Assembly (NCBI RefSeq): GCF_965228935.1
Contig: NZ_OZ245846.1
Location: 4,650,001 to 4,714,000, forward strand
DNA length: 64,000 nt
Direction of reading: 5' to 3'
From: Ulvibacterium sp965228935
GTDB taxonomy: Bacteria; Bacteroidota; Bacteroidia; Flavobacteriales; Flavobacteriaceae
Below the pieces are notes generated by a model. It worked only from the letters and a program-made list of their open reading frames with translations. It was not told where the DNA came from and searched no databases. Shown here piece by piece: positions 1-8,938 of this stretch. A program made the position numbers and the translations under genes. Numbering within the stretch: position 1 is the stretch's first letter; each line of letters begins with the position of its first letter.

Positions 1-13
1 AACTTTAAAGATT

Positions 14-1726
14 ATGAGTGTTCAAGTATGGACGTATGTTTTAGTGGGAATCACATTTGCCCTGTACATTGGTATTGCCATTTGGTCCCGGGCGGGATCT
101 ACCAAGGATTTCTATGTCGCCGGGGGCGGTGTATCACCTCTAGCAAACGGAATGGCCACGGCGGCGGATTGGATGTCCGCGGCATCGTTCATTTCAATGG
201 CCGGTATTATCGCTTTTGCGGGATATGACGGCTCGGTTTACCTCATGGGCTGGACAGGGGGTTATGTGCTTCTCGCGTTATTGTTGGCTCCCTATTTAAG
301 GAAATTCGGGAAGTTTACCGTTCCCGACTTCATTGGAGATCGCTACTACTCAAAGACCGCGCGTATCGTAGCGGTCATTTGTGCCTTGATCGTTTCCTTT
401 ACCTATGTGGCCGGGCAAATGCGGGGGGTTGGCGTTGTCTTTTCCCGCTTTTTGGAAGTGGATATCAATACGGGGGTGGTCATAGGAATGGTCATTGTGC
501 TTTTTTACGCCGTTTTGGGTGGAATGAAAGGAATCACCTATACCCAGGTCGCCCAATATTGCGTACTCATTTTCGCCTTTATGGTGCCTGCCATTTTTAT
601 TTCCATTCAAATGACGGGAAACCCCATTCCCCAATTGGGTATGGGATCCAAACTGAATGACGGTTCCGGTTTGTATCTTCTGGAAAAATTGAATGGCCTC
701 TCCACGGAGCTAGGGTTTGCAGAATATACCGAAGGCAAGAAATCGATGATAGATGTATTTATGATTACATTAGCCTTGATGGTCGGTACCGCAGGGCTTC
801 CCCATGTTATTGTACGCTTTTTCACGGTAAAACGTGTAAAGGATGCCCGAAAATCCGCAGGACTGGCATTGCTCCTTATCGCAATTCTATATACCACGGC
901 TCCTGCCGTGTCCGTATTTGCCAAAACAAACCTTATCAATACGGTGAACGAGGAAGAATACACGAATATGCCGACTTGGTTCAAGAATTGGGAAGGTACG
1001 GGATTACTTACTTTCAACGACAAAAACCAAGATGGGAAGATTCAATATGTCGCCGATAAGGAGGCCAACGAATTGGTGATAGACAATGATATCATGGTCT
1101 TGGCCAATCCGGAAATAGCGGACCTTCCCGCTTGGGTAATTGCACTTGTGGCTGCGGGAGGTTTAGCCGCTGCACTTTCTACGGCTGCAGGATTGCTTTT
1201 GGTAATTTCGTCCTCTGTTTCCCATGATTTGATCAAAAAAGTCTTTCTCCCGAACATTTCCGATAAAGGGGAACTTTGGGCCGCACGTGGCGCAGCGACC
1301 TTTGCCGTAATAATAGCCGGTTATTTTGGTATCAATCCTCCGGGGTTTGTCGCCGCCGTAGTGGCCTTGGCCTTTGGCCTGGCCGCAGCATCTTTCTTCC
1401 CGGCCATTGTCTTGGGCATATTTTACAAAAAAATGAACAAGGAAGGAGCGATTGCGGGCATGGTGGTCGGCATTTCGCTAATGTTGTTCTACATGCTAAA
1501 ATTCAAGTTTGGCATTTTCGATGGGGGAAAAGCCGCCGTACCCGATCTGGAAAAGGATTGGTGGTTTGGTATTTCCCCGGAAGGCTTTGGAAGTGTGGCC
1601 ATGTTGGTCAATTTTACGGTCTCCATCATTATCAATAAACTTACGCCCGAACCCCCAGAGGAGGTTCAGGGAATTGTTGAGGATATTAGAATTCCCAGTG
1701 GAGCCGGAGCGGCATCCAATCATTAA
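14..1726 (+). CDS. actP: Sodium/solute symporter, acetate permease (ActP) type
   Basis: Inner-membrane secondary transporter of the sodium:solute symporter (SSS) family, probably importing acetate or another short monocarboxylate with Na+. The 570-residue protein is built of hydrophobic segments from end to end, with SSS hallmarks in the first 200 residues: a DFYVAGG segment near residue 32, a WMSAASFISMAG segment near 53, and a GGMKGITYTQ segment near 170. A hydrophilic insertion at about residues 310-360 contains an EF-hand-like stretch (DKNQDGKIQ); position 12 of the loop is not acidic, so calcium binding is uncertain. The next gene, 34 nt downstream, is acetyl-CoA synthetase, which supports acetate as substrate. 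The promoter would lie before the window. Family assignment is sure; the substrate is inferred from context. Confidence 0.88.
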   Translation: MSVQVWTYVLVGITFALYIGIAIWSRAGSTKDFYVAGGGVSPLANGMATAADWMSAASFISMAGIIAFAGYDGSVYLMGWTGGYVLLALLLAPYLRKFGKFTVPDFIGDRYYSKTARIVAVICALIVSFTYVAGQMRGVGVVFSRFLEVDINTGVVIGMVIVLFYAVLGGMKGITYTQVAQYCVLIFAFMVPAIFISIQMTGNPIPQLGMGSKLNDGSGLYLLEKLNGLSTELGFAEYTEGKKSMIDVFMITLALMVGTAGLPHVIVRFFTVKRVKDARKSAGLALLLIAILYTTAPAVSVFAKTNLINTVNEEEYTNMPTWFKNWEGTGLLTFNDKNQDGKIQYVADKEANELVIDNDIMVLANPEIADLPAWVIALVAAGGLAAALSTAAGLLLVISSSVSHDLIKKVFLPNISDKGELWAARGAATFAVIIAGYFGINPPGFVAAVVALAFGLAAASFFPAIVLGIFYKKMNKEGAIAGMVVGISLMLFYMLKFKFGIFDGGKAAVPDLEKDWWFGISPEGFGSVAMLVNFTVSIIINKLTPEPPEEVQGIVEDIRIPSGAGAASNH

Positions 1727-1760
1727 ATTTTGTTATTTTTAAAAGAAATCTAAGGTACGC

Positions 1761-3668
1761 ATGAGCAATTATCACATTAAGCATTTAGAGGAATACTATC
1801 AAGTCTATCGAAAATCCACACGTAACCCGGAAGGGTTCTGGGAAGAGATTGCCGAAGAACATTTTGTATGGCGAAAAAAATGGGACAATGTCTTGCACTG
1901 GGATTTTGAAAAGCCCGAGATAAAATGGTTTGAGGGCGCTAAATTGAACATAACGGAAAACTGTATCGATAGGCACTTGCCTACCCGGGGCGATAAGACC
2001 GCTATTCTTTTTGAGCCCAATGACCCGAATGAAAAAGCTGAACATATTACCTATCGCCAACTGCACAAAAGGGTCAGCAAAATGGCTTATGTACTTAAGG
2101 AAAAAGGCATCCAAAAAGGGGATCGGGTATGTATTTATCTTCCTATGATACCCGAATTGGCCATCGCGATCCTGGCCTGTGCGCGTATCGGTGCAATTCA
2201 TTCGGTAGTTTTTGCCGGATTTTCTTCCAATGCCCTCTCTACCCGTATCAACGACTCGGATTGTAAAATGGTCATCACTTCGGACGGTTCCTATCGCGGT
2301 GCGAAGACGATAGATTTGAAGGGTATTGTGGACAAGGCTGTGGAGGACTGCCCAAGTGTAGAAACAGTTTTGGTGGTAAAGCGGATCGGGAGTGAAGTTC
2401 AGATGAAAAAAAATCGGGATTATTGGATACAACCGCTTCTTGATGATGCTTATGGCGATTTGGTAGCCGAAATTATGGATGCGGAAGACCCCTTGTTTAT
2501 TCTGTATACTTCGGGATCCACAGGAAAACCAAAAGGAATGGTTCACACCTGTGGTGGCTATATGGTCTATACCGCCTATACTTTTAAAAATATCTTTCAG
2601 TATAGGGAAGATGATATTTTCTGGTGCACGGCGGACATCGGTTGGATTACGGGTCATTCTTATATTCTTTATGGACCCTTGGCCAATGGTGCTACTACGG
2701 TTATGTTCGAGGGGGTTCCCTCCTACCCGGACTTCGGCCGGTTTTGGGAAATTGTACAAAAACATAAAGTGAGCCAGTTTTATACCGCACCGACGGCTAT
2801 AAGGGCCTTGGCCAAAGAGAATTTGGACTTTGTGGAAAAATATGACCTAAGTAGCCTAAAAGTGCTCGGTTCCGTGGGAGAACCTATTAATGAAGAGGCA
2901 TGGCATTGGTATAACAACAATGTGGGCAAAAAGCATAGTCCCATTGTGGATACCTGGTGGCAAACGGAAACCGGGGGAATCATGATCTCTCCCATCCCTT
3001 ATGTCACGCCGACTACGCCCACTTACGCTACCCTGCCTTTCATAGGAATACAACCTGCCTTGATGAACGAAGAGGGCAAAGAAATCCAAGGCAATCAGGT
3101 AGATGGAAGGTTGTGTATCAAATTTCCATGGCCTTCCATGGCCCGGACCATTTGGGGAAATCATGATCGCTACCGGGACACCTATTTTTCGGCTTATGAA
3201 AATAAGTATTTCACAGGAGATGGGGCCCATAGGGATGCTGTGGGCTATTATCGGATAACCGGCAGGGTGGATGATGTCATTATTGTTTCGGGCCACAATC
3301 TGGGAACGGCACCGATAGAAGATTCCATAAACGAACATCCAGCGGTAGCAGAGTCGGCAATTGTGGGCTTTCCCCATGATGTGAAGGGCAATGCGCTGTA
3401 TGGGTATGTTATGCTGAAGGAAACCGGGGAAAGTAGGGATCGGGACAATGTACGCAAGGAAATCAACCAACAGATTACGGAACAGATCGGCCCCATAGCA
3501 AAACTGGATAAAATCCAATTTGTGTCCGGGCTTCCCAAAACGCGAAGTGGCAAAATTATGCGGCGAATACTACGCAAGATAGCGAGCAGGGAAACCTCCA
3601 ATTTGGGGGATACCAGTACACTTTTGAATCCAGAGGTGGTGGATGAGATTATGGAGAACGTGCTTTAA
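1761..3668 (+). CDS. acs: Acetyl-coenzyme A synthetase
   Basis: AMP-forming ligase that activates acetate to acetyl-CoA through acetyl-AMP. The 635-residue length matches full-length Acs. Visible motifs are the P-loop-like YTSGSTGKPKG segment near residue 250, the DTWWQTETGG adenylate motif near 396, the hinge region GRVDDVI near 503, and the C-terminal PKTRSGKIMRR motif whose Lys (about residue 598) is the catalytic lysine regulated by acetylation in the family. The start is an ATG 34 nt after the symporter stop, and the two genes probably form an acetate uptake-and-activation operon. No intrinsic terminator is obvious after the stop. Long open frames on the opposite strand inside this gene look like codon-bias shadows. 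Confidence 0.95.
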   Translation: MSNYHIKHLEEYYQVYRKSTRNPEGFWEEIAEEHFVWRKKWDNVLHWDFEKPEIKWFEGAKLNITENCIDRHLPTRGDKTAILFEPNDPNEKAEHITYRQLHKRVSKMAYVLKEKGIQKGDRVCIYLPMIPELAIAILACARIGAIHSVVFAGFSSNALSTRINDSDCKMVITSDGSYRGAKTIDLKGIVDKAVEDCPSVETVLVVKRIGSEVQMKKNRDYWIQPLLDDAYGDLVAEIMDAEDPLFILYTSGSTGKPKGMVHTCGGYMVYTAYTFKNIFQYREDDIFWCTADIGWITGHSYILYGPLANGATTVMFEGVPSYPDFGRFWEIVQKHKVSQFYTAPTAIRALAKENLDFVEKYDLSSLKVLGSVGEPINEEAWHWYNNNVGKKHSPIVDTWWQTETGGIMISPIPYVTPTTPTYATLPFIGIQPALMNEEGKEIQGNQVDGRLCIKFPWPSMARTIWGNHDRYRDTYFSAYENKYFTGDGAHRDAVGYYRITGRVDDVIIVSGHNLGTAPIEDSINEHPAVAESAIVGFPHDVKGNALYGYVMLKETGESRDRDNVRKEINQQITEQIGPIAKLDKIQFVSGLPKTRSGKIMRRILRKIASRETSNLGDTSTLLNPEVVDEIMENVL

Positions 3669-3720
3669 ATAGAAAATCCCATTAAGAACATTAGAAAATC
3701 CTGGAACACAAGATGAAATG

Positions 3721-3744
3721 TCTTCGACTGCGCTCAGACTGACA
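3721..3744. repeat. Interspersed intergenic element (TTCGACTGCGCTCAG type)
   Basis: The 151-nt gap between the convergent genes acs and the MFS transporter contains a TCTTCGACTGCGCTCAGACT core followed by GACA. From memory, close variants of this short sequence recur between genes in many Bacteroidota genomes. Only one copy was noticed in this window, so its repetitive nature rests on general knowledge rather than on this sequence. Confidence 0.3.
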
Positions 3745-3819
3745 GCGATCAAATATCTTCAACCCTCTACCTGACAAAACCTTTCAAGCGGGCTCTCCGA
3801 CGGGCACCTAGGCACAGGT

Positions 3820-5040
3820 TCATCGGCTCAATCCCCTGGCAATAACTCTTCGGGGTTTTCGTACCCAAAGCATAATCCCAAGGGAAATTAGTCCACAAAT
3901 CCCCAGTCCAGCGAACAGAGGCCAAACCGAATCTATGACAAAACCGCCTATAAACGTAGCAATAGGTATGGCCAATAGTGTTGAAACAAAACCATTGATA
4001 GCGGCCGCGATTCCCGCAATATGTCCTACAGGCTCCATGGCAATGGAACGGAAATTGCCCCATAAAAACCCCAAACAGAAAAATTGAAGGGACAAAAAGG
4101 CGACCAGGACAAAAACTCCCGGATTAGGTTTGTTCCAAAAAATGAAAACATAAAGCAGGGCAATTGCACAAAATGCCATAAGGGCCATGAGTGCCAATTT
4201 TCGCATTCCGAATCGAATTACCAAGGCCCCGTTTAGGAATGTAGCCAAACCTATGGAAACCGCCAAGCCGGCAAAGATATAGGGAAAGGCATCCTTAAGG
4301 CCATATTGGGATTCAAAGATTTGTTGGGACGCACTCAGGTATACCAAAAAGGCACCGGTAACCAGCCCGGAGGTAAATGTAAAGGCAATGGTTTCCCGAA
4401 ACTTTAAAAACTCTTTTAAGCCATCAACAAAGACATGATTGGAAAAAGGGATTTTATATTCCGGTTTTAGAGTTTCCGGTTGACGCTTCCAAAACCATAT
4501 ACCCACGACCAGGGCAAAAAACAATTGTATGTAGAAGATAGCCTCCCATCCAAATGCATCCAGTATCCATTTGCCAATAGCAGGCGCCACTATGGGCACC
4601 AAAATAAAAAAAGCGGTAACAAAGGACATGACCCGGGCCATATAATCCCCTTTATAGGTATCGCGTATAATGGATATGGCAATGGTCCTAGGGGCGGAGA
4701 GTCCAACACCCTGTAAGATTCGCCCCAAAACCATTATTTCCAACGAAGGGGCCATAACGCAGACTATGCTGGCAATGGCAAAAAGGGTAAAACCTGTATA
4801 AACTACAGGCTTTCGGCCATAGCAATCCGACAATGGGCCAAAAAACAATTGACCTACACCCAGACCTAAAAAAATCATGGTAATGAGCAACTGATTGTCG
4901 GTTGCATTGAAGCTCTTGATGGATTCCCCAATTTCCGAAATAGCCGGTAACAGGGCATCGATGGCCAAGGCCACAATGGACATTAGGGAAGCCATTAGGA
5001 CCAAAAATTCAAAATCGGGTTTTTCGGGTTTACTTTGCAT
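3820..5040 (-). CDS. Bcr/CflA-type MFS multidrug efflux transporter
   Basis: Inner-membrane proton-driven major facilitator, 406 residues, the usual length for the Bcr/CflA drug-resistance subfamily with about 12 hydrophobic segments. The MFS signature between TM2 and TM3 is readable (GPLSDCYGRKPV, residues 68-79), and the TM5 antiporter-type motif region is present (GRILQGVGLSAPR near residue 111). Substrates in the family include chloramphenicol, sulfonamides and bicyclomycin, but none can be assigned here. The gene is monocistronic and convergent with acs. Its ATG follows a perfect -7 box by only four nucleotides, so the transcript may be leaderless. Confidence 0.88.
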   Translation of the reverse strand: MQSKPEKPDFEFLVLMASLMSIVALAIDALLPAISEIGESIKSFNATDNQLLITMIFLGLGVGQLFFGPLSDCYGRKPVVYTGFTLFAIASIVCVMAPSLEIMVLGRILQGVGLSAPRTIAISIIRDTYKGDYMARVMSFVTAFFILVPIVAPAIGKWILDAFGWEAIFYIQLFFALVVGIWFWKRQPETLKPEYKIPFSNHVFVDGLKEFLKFRETIAFTFTSGLVTGAFLVYLSASQQIFESQYGLKDAFPYIFAGLAVSIGLATFLNGALVIRFGMRKLALMALMAFCAIALLYVFIFWNKPNPGVFVLVAFLSLQFFCLGFLWGNFRSIAMEPVGHIAGIAAAINGFVSTLLAIPIATFIGGFVIDSVWPLFAGLGICGLISLGIMLWVRKPRRVIARGLSR

Positions 5041-5044
5041 TGGG

Positions 5045-5052
5045 CAAAATTA
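5045..5052 (-). promoter_or_regulatory. Bacteroidota -7 box for the MFS transporter gene
   Basis: Read on the minus strand, TAATTTTG fits the Bacteroidota -7 consensus TAnnTTTG. The G of the box is separated from the ATG at 5040 by only four bases, which places the expected transcription start at or within the start codon. No clear -33 TTG was found at the right spacing. Confidence 0.35.
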
Positions 5053-5103
5053 GGTATATGCCTTTTATTGTAACTTAAAAAGCATTTGAATTTTCTGTTA
5101 AAT

Positions 5104-5140
5104 TGAAAAAAAGACCCCGAAGGTCTAAAACCTCCGGGGC
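5104..5140 (-). terminator. Intrinsic terminator of the acyl-CoA carboxylase operon
   Basis: On the minus strand, downstream of the carboxyltransferase stop at 5165, a 9-bp stem with one mismatch (CCCCGAAGG at 5115-5123 against CCTCCGGGG at 5131-5139) and a 7-nt loop is followed by an uninterrupted run of T. It lies 25 nt past the stop codon. Read on the plus strand it has no T-run, so it is directional. Confidence 0.75.
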
Positions 5141-5164
5141 CTCAAATCTCGAAATAAACCATGA

Positions 5165-6706
5165 TTACAAGGGAATATTCCCATGTTTCTTCTTAGGCGA
5201 TTCTACAACCTTCTTTTCCAGCATTGCAAAGGTCTTTATCAATTTTCGCCGCGTATTCTTGGGAAGGATAACCTCATCGATAAAGCCCCGTCTGGCCGCC
5301 CTGTAAGGGTTGGCGAACTTATCCGCATATTCTGCTTCTTTCTCCGCCAATTTTTTGGCCGGATCTTCCGCGGCCATGATTTCCCTTCTAAAAATAATTT
5401 CACTGGCACCCTTGGCACCCATTACGGCAATCTCAGCGGTAGGCCAGGCATAGTTGAAATCGGCCCCTATATGTTTGGAGTTCATCACATCATAGGCTCC
5501 ACCGTAAGCCTTTCGGGTAATGACGGTAACCCTTGGTACAGTGGCCTCGCTAAAGGCATAGAGCAATTTCGCCCCATGGACAATGATACCGTTCCACTCC
5601 TGATCGGTACCGGGCAAGAATCCCGGAACATCTTCCAACACCAGCATGGGAATATTAAAGGAGTCGCAGAAGCGAACGAAACGTGATGCCTTTCGTGAAC
5701 TCTTGACGCCTAGAACACCAGCGAGGAACATGGGTTGATTGGCAATAATCCCGATACTACGACCTCCCAATCTGGCGAATCCTACGATGATGTTTTCTGC
5801 ATAGTCCTTATGGATTTCATAGAACGAATCCTCATCGATTATGCCATTTATTACATCATGCATATCATAAGGCTTATTGGGATTATCGGGAACAATGTCA
5901 GTGAGAACATCACGAACTTCGTCCTTCAAATCATAAGGCAATTTTTCCGGGGTTTCCTTATTGCTCTGTGGCAGATAGCTCAACAGCTTTTTCACATCTT
6001 CCAAACAGGTAACATCATTAGTAGAGGTCTTATGCGCCACTCCGGATTTCATGGCATGGGTAGTGGCCCCTCCCAATTCCTCTGCGGTTACCTCTTCGTT
6101 GGTTACGGTTTTTACCACATTGGGGCCGGTAACGAACATGTAGCTTGTTTGCTCTACCATAATGGTGAAGTCTGTCATAGCCGGTGAATATACGGCACCA
6201 CCTGCACATGGGCCCATAATGGCCGAAATCTGGGGTACCACTCCAGAGGCTTGGACGTTTCTAAAGAAAATATCCGCATATCCGCCAAGGGATTTTACAC
6301 CTTCTTGAATCCGTGCCCCGCCCGAATCATTAAGCCCAATTACTGGAGCCCCTACTTTCATGGCCAGATCCATGACCTTGCATATCTTCTCCGCGTGGGT
6401 CTCCGACAAAGCTCCACCGAAAACAGTAAAATCCTGGGCATACACGTACACCAATCGACCATTAATGGTTCCATAGCCGGTAACCACCCCATCACCAAAA
6501 TAAATCTCCTTGTCCATTCCAAAATCTGTGGTACGATGTGTTACCAAAACCCCTGTTTCCTCGAACGAACCTTCATCCAACAAGTAGTTTATCCGCTCTC
6601 GAGCGGTCAGCTTTTTCTTCTGGTGTTGTTTATCTATCCGTTTTTGGCCTCCTCCCAAATGTGCGAGGGCGACTCTTTCGTTCAACTTTTCCAATTTTGG
6701 ATCCAT
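5165..6706 (-). CDS. pccB: Acyl-CoA (propionyl-CoA) carboxylase, carboxyltransferase subunit
   Basis: Transfers the carboxyl group from carboxybiotin to an acyl-CoA, most likely propionyl-CoA to (S)-methylmalonyl-CoA. The 513 residues cover both crotonase-like halves. The oxyanion-hole glycine segments are visible (NDSGGARIQEG near residue 126 and GPCAGGAVYSP near 166). In the second half, GGAYDVM carries the Asp which, in characterised PccB/AccB pairs, marks propionyl- over acetyl-CoA preference. It is the last gene of a three-gene minus-strand operon, starting 3 nt after the biotin carboxylase stop and closed by a strong terminator. Methylmalonyl-CoA mutase genes start about 1.2 kb beyond the operon on the other strand, which strengthens the propionyl-CoA assignment. 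Confidence 0.93.
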   Translation of the reverse strand: MDPKLEKLNERVALAHLGGGQKRIDKQHQKKKLTARERINYLLDEGSFEETGVLVTHRTTDFGMDKEIYFGDGVVTGYGTINGRLVYVYAQDFTVFGGALSETHAEKICKVMDLAMKVGAPVIGLNDSGGARIQEGVKSLGGYADIFFRNVQASGVVPQISAIMGPCAGGAVYSPAMTDFTIMVEQTSYMFVTGPNVVKTVTNEEVTAEELGGATTHAMKSGVAHKTSTNDVTCLEDVKKLLSYLPQSNKETPEKLPYDLKDEVRDVLTDIVPDNPNKPYDMHDVINGIIDEDSFYEIHKDYAENIIVGFARLGGRSIGIIANQPMFLAGVLGVKSSRKASRFVRFCDSFNIPMLVLEDVPGFLPGTDQEWNGIIVHGAKLLYAFSEATVPRVTVITRKAYGGAYDVMNSKHIGADFNYAWPTAEIAVMGAKGASEIIFRREIMAAEDPAKKLAEKEAEYADKFANPYRAARRGFIDEVILPKNTRRKLIKTFAMLEKKVVESPKKKHGNIPL

Positions 6707-6709
6707 AGT

Positions 6710-8152
6710 CTAATTTATTGGTGTTCTTAGTATTTTTTGATCTTCCTTGTATTGCTTCAATGCCATGATAGCGGCAATTTTGGCCTCTTCCTCCGTGCTT
6801 TCCTTCAATGCCTCTGGCGAATAGTAATTCTTTACAAAATGGGTATCGAAGTTTCCTGAGCGGAAGGCCTCATGTTCACAAACATATTTCCCGAAAGGTA
6901 AAGTGGTCTGTACCCCTTCGATATGATAGTCCTCAATGGCCTTGATCATCAGCTGAATGGCCTCTTCACGGTTTTTACCATAGGTTATCAATTTGGAAAG
7001 CATGGGGTCATAATAAATGGGGACGTCCATTCCCTCCTCAAAACCATTATCCACACGAACTCCTTCGCCCGTTGGTAATTTATAGGTTTCCAAGGTACCC
7101 ACACTAGGTAGGAAGTCGTTCAACGGGTCTTCTGCGTAAACCCTAAGTTCCAAGGCATGCCCGTGTATCTTTAAATCCTCCTGCTTAATTTGAAGTGCCT
7201 CGCCCCGGGCAATATTGATCTGCAACTCCACCAAATCCACACCTGCAATAATCTCGCTCACCGGGTGTTCCACCTGTAGCCGTGTATTCATTTCCAGAAA
7301 GTAGAAGTTGTGGTCTGCGTCCATGAGGAATTCCACGGTCCCGGCACCAAGATAATCACAGGCCTTGGCCACCTTAACGGCGGCATCACCCATTTCGGCC
7401 CTTAACTCAGGTGTCAGGATAGATGACGGAGCTTCCTCTACCACCTTCTGATGCCTACGCTGTATACTACATTCCCTTTCAAAAAAATGCAGGATATTAC
7501 CATGACTGTCCGCCATCACCTGAATTTCAACGTGTCTGGGCGAGGTAACGTATTTCTCTATAAATACGGAACCATCACCAAAGGCCGAAGTGGCTTCACT
7601 AATGGCCCGGTTCATCTGCGATTCCAAATCTTTCTCCTTTTCTACAATACGCATCCCCTTTCCGCCTCCTCCGGCAGATGCCTTTATCAAAATGGGAAAA
7701 CCGATTTCCTTGGCAATTTCCTTGGCCTTTTCCACATCGGTTATGGCTTCATCAATACCCGGTACCATGGGAATATTGTACTGTTTTACCGCTTCCTTCG
7801 CGGCAAGCTTACTTCCCATTACCCGAATAGCCTTGGATTTGGGGCCTATGAAGATAAGATCGTTCTTCTCGACCGCCTCGGCAAAATCCGCATTTTCACT
7901 TAAAAATCCGTACCCCGGGTGAATACCATCCACATCCAAACTTTTCGCTACCTCAATAATCTTGTCGCCTCTTAGATAAGACTGGTTGGAAGGTGCTTCG
8001 CCAATACAGACCGCCTCGTCGGCAAACCTAACATGGGGTGCATTTCGATCCACTACGGAGTAAACGGCCACAGTCTTGATACCCATTTTCTGGGCAGTTT
8101 TCATAACCCTGATTGCTATCTCTCCCCTATTTGCTACTAATATTTTTTTCAT
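6710..8152 (-). CDS. accC: Acetyl/propionyl-CoA carboxylase, biotin carboxylase subunit
   Basis: ATP-grasp enzyme that carboxylates biotin on the carrier subunit using bicarbonate and ATP. The 480 residues correspond to a stand-alone biotin carboxylase, slightly longer than the roughly 450 of AccC. Visible are the N-terminal ILVANRGEIAIR segment, the glycine-rich ATP loop SAGGGGKGMR near residue 164, and the EMNTRLQVEHPVSE catalytic segment near residue 290. The gene lies between carrier and carboxyltransferase genes, with 8 nt and 3 nt spacers. Because the carboxyltransferase partner looks propionyl-specific, this subunit probably serves propionyl-CoA carboxylase rather than fatty-acid synthesis; the latter role cannot be excluded. 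Confidence 0.92.
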   Translation of the reverse strand: MKKILVANRGEIAIRVMKTAQKMGIKTVAVYSVVDRNAPHVRFADEAVCIGEAPSNQSYLRGDKIIEVAKSLDVDGIHPGYGFLSENADFAEAVEKNDLIFIGPKSKAIRVMGSKLAAKEAVKQYNIPMVPGIDEAITDVEKAKEIAKEIGFPILIKASAGGGGKGMRIVEKEKDLESQMNRAISEATSAFGDGSVFIEKYVTSPRHVEIQVMADSHGNILHFFERECSIQRRHQKVVEEAPSSILTPELRAEMGDAAVKVAKACDYLGAGTVEFLMDADHNFYFLEMNTRLQVEHPVSEIIAGVDLVELQINIARGEALQIKQEDLKIHGHALELRVYAEDPLNDFLPSVGTLETYKLPTGEGVRVDNGFEEGMDVPIYYDPMLSKLITYGKNREEAIQLMIKAIEDYHIEGVQTTLPFGKYVCEHEAFRSGNFDTHFVKNYYSPEALKESTEEEAKIAAIMALKQYKEDQKILRTPIN

Positions 8153-8160
8153 GCTTCCCG

Positions 8161-8658
8161 TTATTCAAATTCAATGAGTAAATGTTTTTTCTCCACGGCA
8201 TCCCCTTGCTTAACCGCTATGGACTTGATTTTCCCGTTCCTTGGAGAGGTAATTACATTCTCCATTTTCATGGCCTCCAAAATCAGAAGTTGGTCATCTT
8301 CATTTACCTCCTGACCTTCCTTTACATTAATTTCCAGAATCAAACCGGGCATAGGAGCCTCAATAGAACCGATATCCTTGGCCGACGACAAGGAAAAGCC
8401 CATATCATTGATCAAAAGATCCAAACCATCAGCTATGCTTACGGCATATGAATTGTTGTTTACCTTTATCTCATATGTTTTTTGGTTGAAGTCGGAGTCT
8501 ACTATTTCGACTGAAAAAGGTCTGTTACCCTGAAGAATATGATACTGGGTCCCAGTGGTACGCAGGGCATCCACTTTTTGGATGTCCCCATCGGTTAGGT
8601 CAAACGTAAGATTCTCGTTTACCGTTACCTTAAATGCATTGTCCATAGGCATGGTCAT
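8161..8658 (-). CDS. Biotin carboxyl carrier protein of the acyl-CoA carboxylase
   Basis: Carries covalently bound biotin between the biotin carboxylase and carboxyltransferase active sites. The C-terminal 70 residues form a biotinyl domain with the APMPG turn and the biotinylation motif EAMKMEN (Lys about residue 131 of 165). The N-terminal half resembles the linker/BT region that docks carriers onto acyl-CoA carboxylases. This is the first gene of the operon. Three in-frame ATGs (8658, 8652, 8646) are possible starts; the outermost is used here. The alpha subunit that is a single chain in many propionyl-CoA carboxylases is split into two genes. Confidence 0.88.
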   Translation of the reverse strand: MTMPMDNAFKVTVNENLTFDLTDGDIQKVDALRTTGTQYHILQGNRPFSVEIVDSDFNQKTYEIKVNNNSYAVSIADGLDLLINDMGFSLSSAKDIGSIEAPMPGLILEINVKEGQEVNEDDQLLILEAMKMENVITSPRNGKIKSIAVKQGDAVEKKHLLIEFE

Positions 8659-8794
8659 TTAGAGTTTAATTTCCGTTAATTTATGGTTCAAATTAAAAAT
8701 TCTTAAGTTAACTAATTCTTATTTTTTCTTGCGCTTCTATCTACAACTCCCCCATAATTTCCATCGTTCCAAATCAACACTTCGCATTATGGCA

Positions 8795-8802
8795 CAAAAG
8801 TA
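8795..8802 (-). promoter_or_regulatory. Possible -7 box for the acyl-CoA carboxylase operon
   Basis: Minus-strand TACTTTTG fits TAnnTTTG and lies about 135 nt before the carrier-protein ATG, inside the 280-nt divergent intergenic region shared with udk. No convincing -33 TTG is present, so this is only a candidate. Confidence 0.25.
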
Positions 8803-8893
8803 TCCTGAAAAAACACTTGGGAATATGAAATTTATCATGTTTTTACACAAAAGAAGGTAGTAATCTTGTACCCGAAAAGATCATGGAGAATAG

Positions 8894-8921
8894 TTGCTTT
8901 AGCGCCAAATCCGTATTTTTG
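8894..8921 (+). promoter_or_regulatory. Bacteroidota sigma-A promoter of udk-divIC-mutA-mutB
   Basis: A TTG at 8894-8896 is followed after 17 nt by TATTTTTG (8914-8921), matching the flavobacterial consensus TTG-N17-23-TAnnTTTG. The expected start site is around 8926, giving a leader of roughly 13 nt before the udk ATG at 8939. Confidence 0.55.
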
Positions 8922-8938
8922 GATTAAAACCGAAGCGT

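Noticed and set aside
310..1080. EF-hand in the acetate symporter as a true calcium site
   Set aside because: The loop has Asp/Asn at early positions and the central Gly, but the required acidic residue at position 12 is missing.
1785..2765. 326-codon open frame on the minus strand opposite acs
   Set aside because: Its product matches no family I recognise, lies wholly antisense to a highly conserved enzyme and is explained by the codon bias of acs.
2856..3518. 220-codon minus-strand frame opposite the 3' half of acs
   Set aside because: Antisense shadow of acs with no promoter box, no start context and no recognisable domain.
8659..8938. Cobalamin riboswitch upstream of the mutase operon
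   Set aside because: The 280-nt region shows no B12-box-like sequence or suitable paired structure, and the predicted leader of udk is only about 13 nt.
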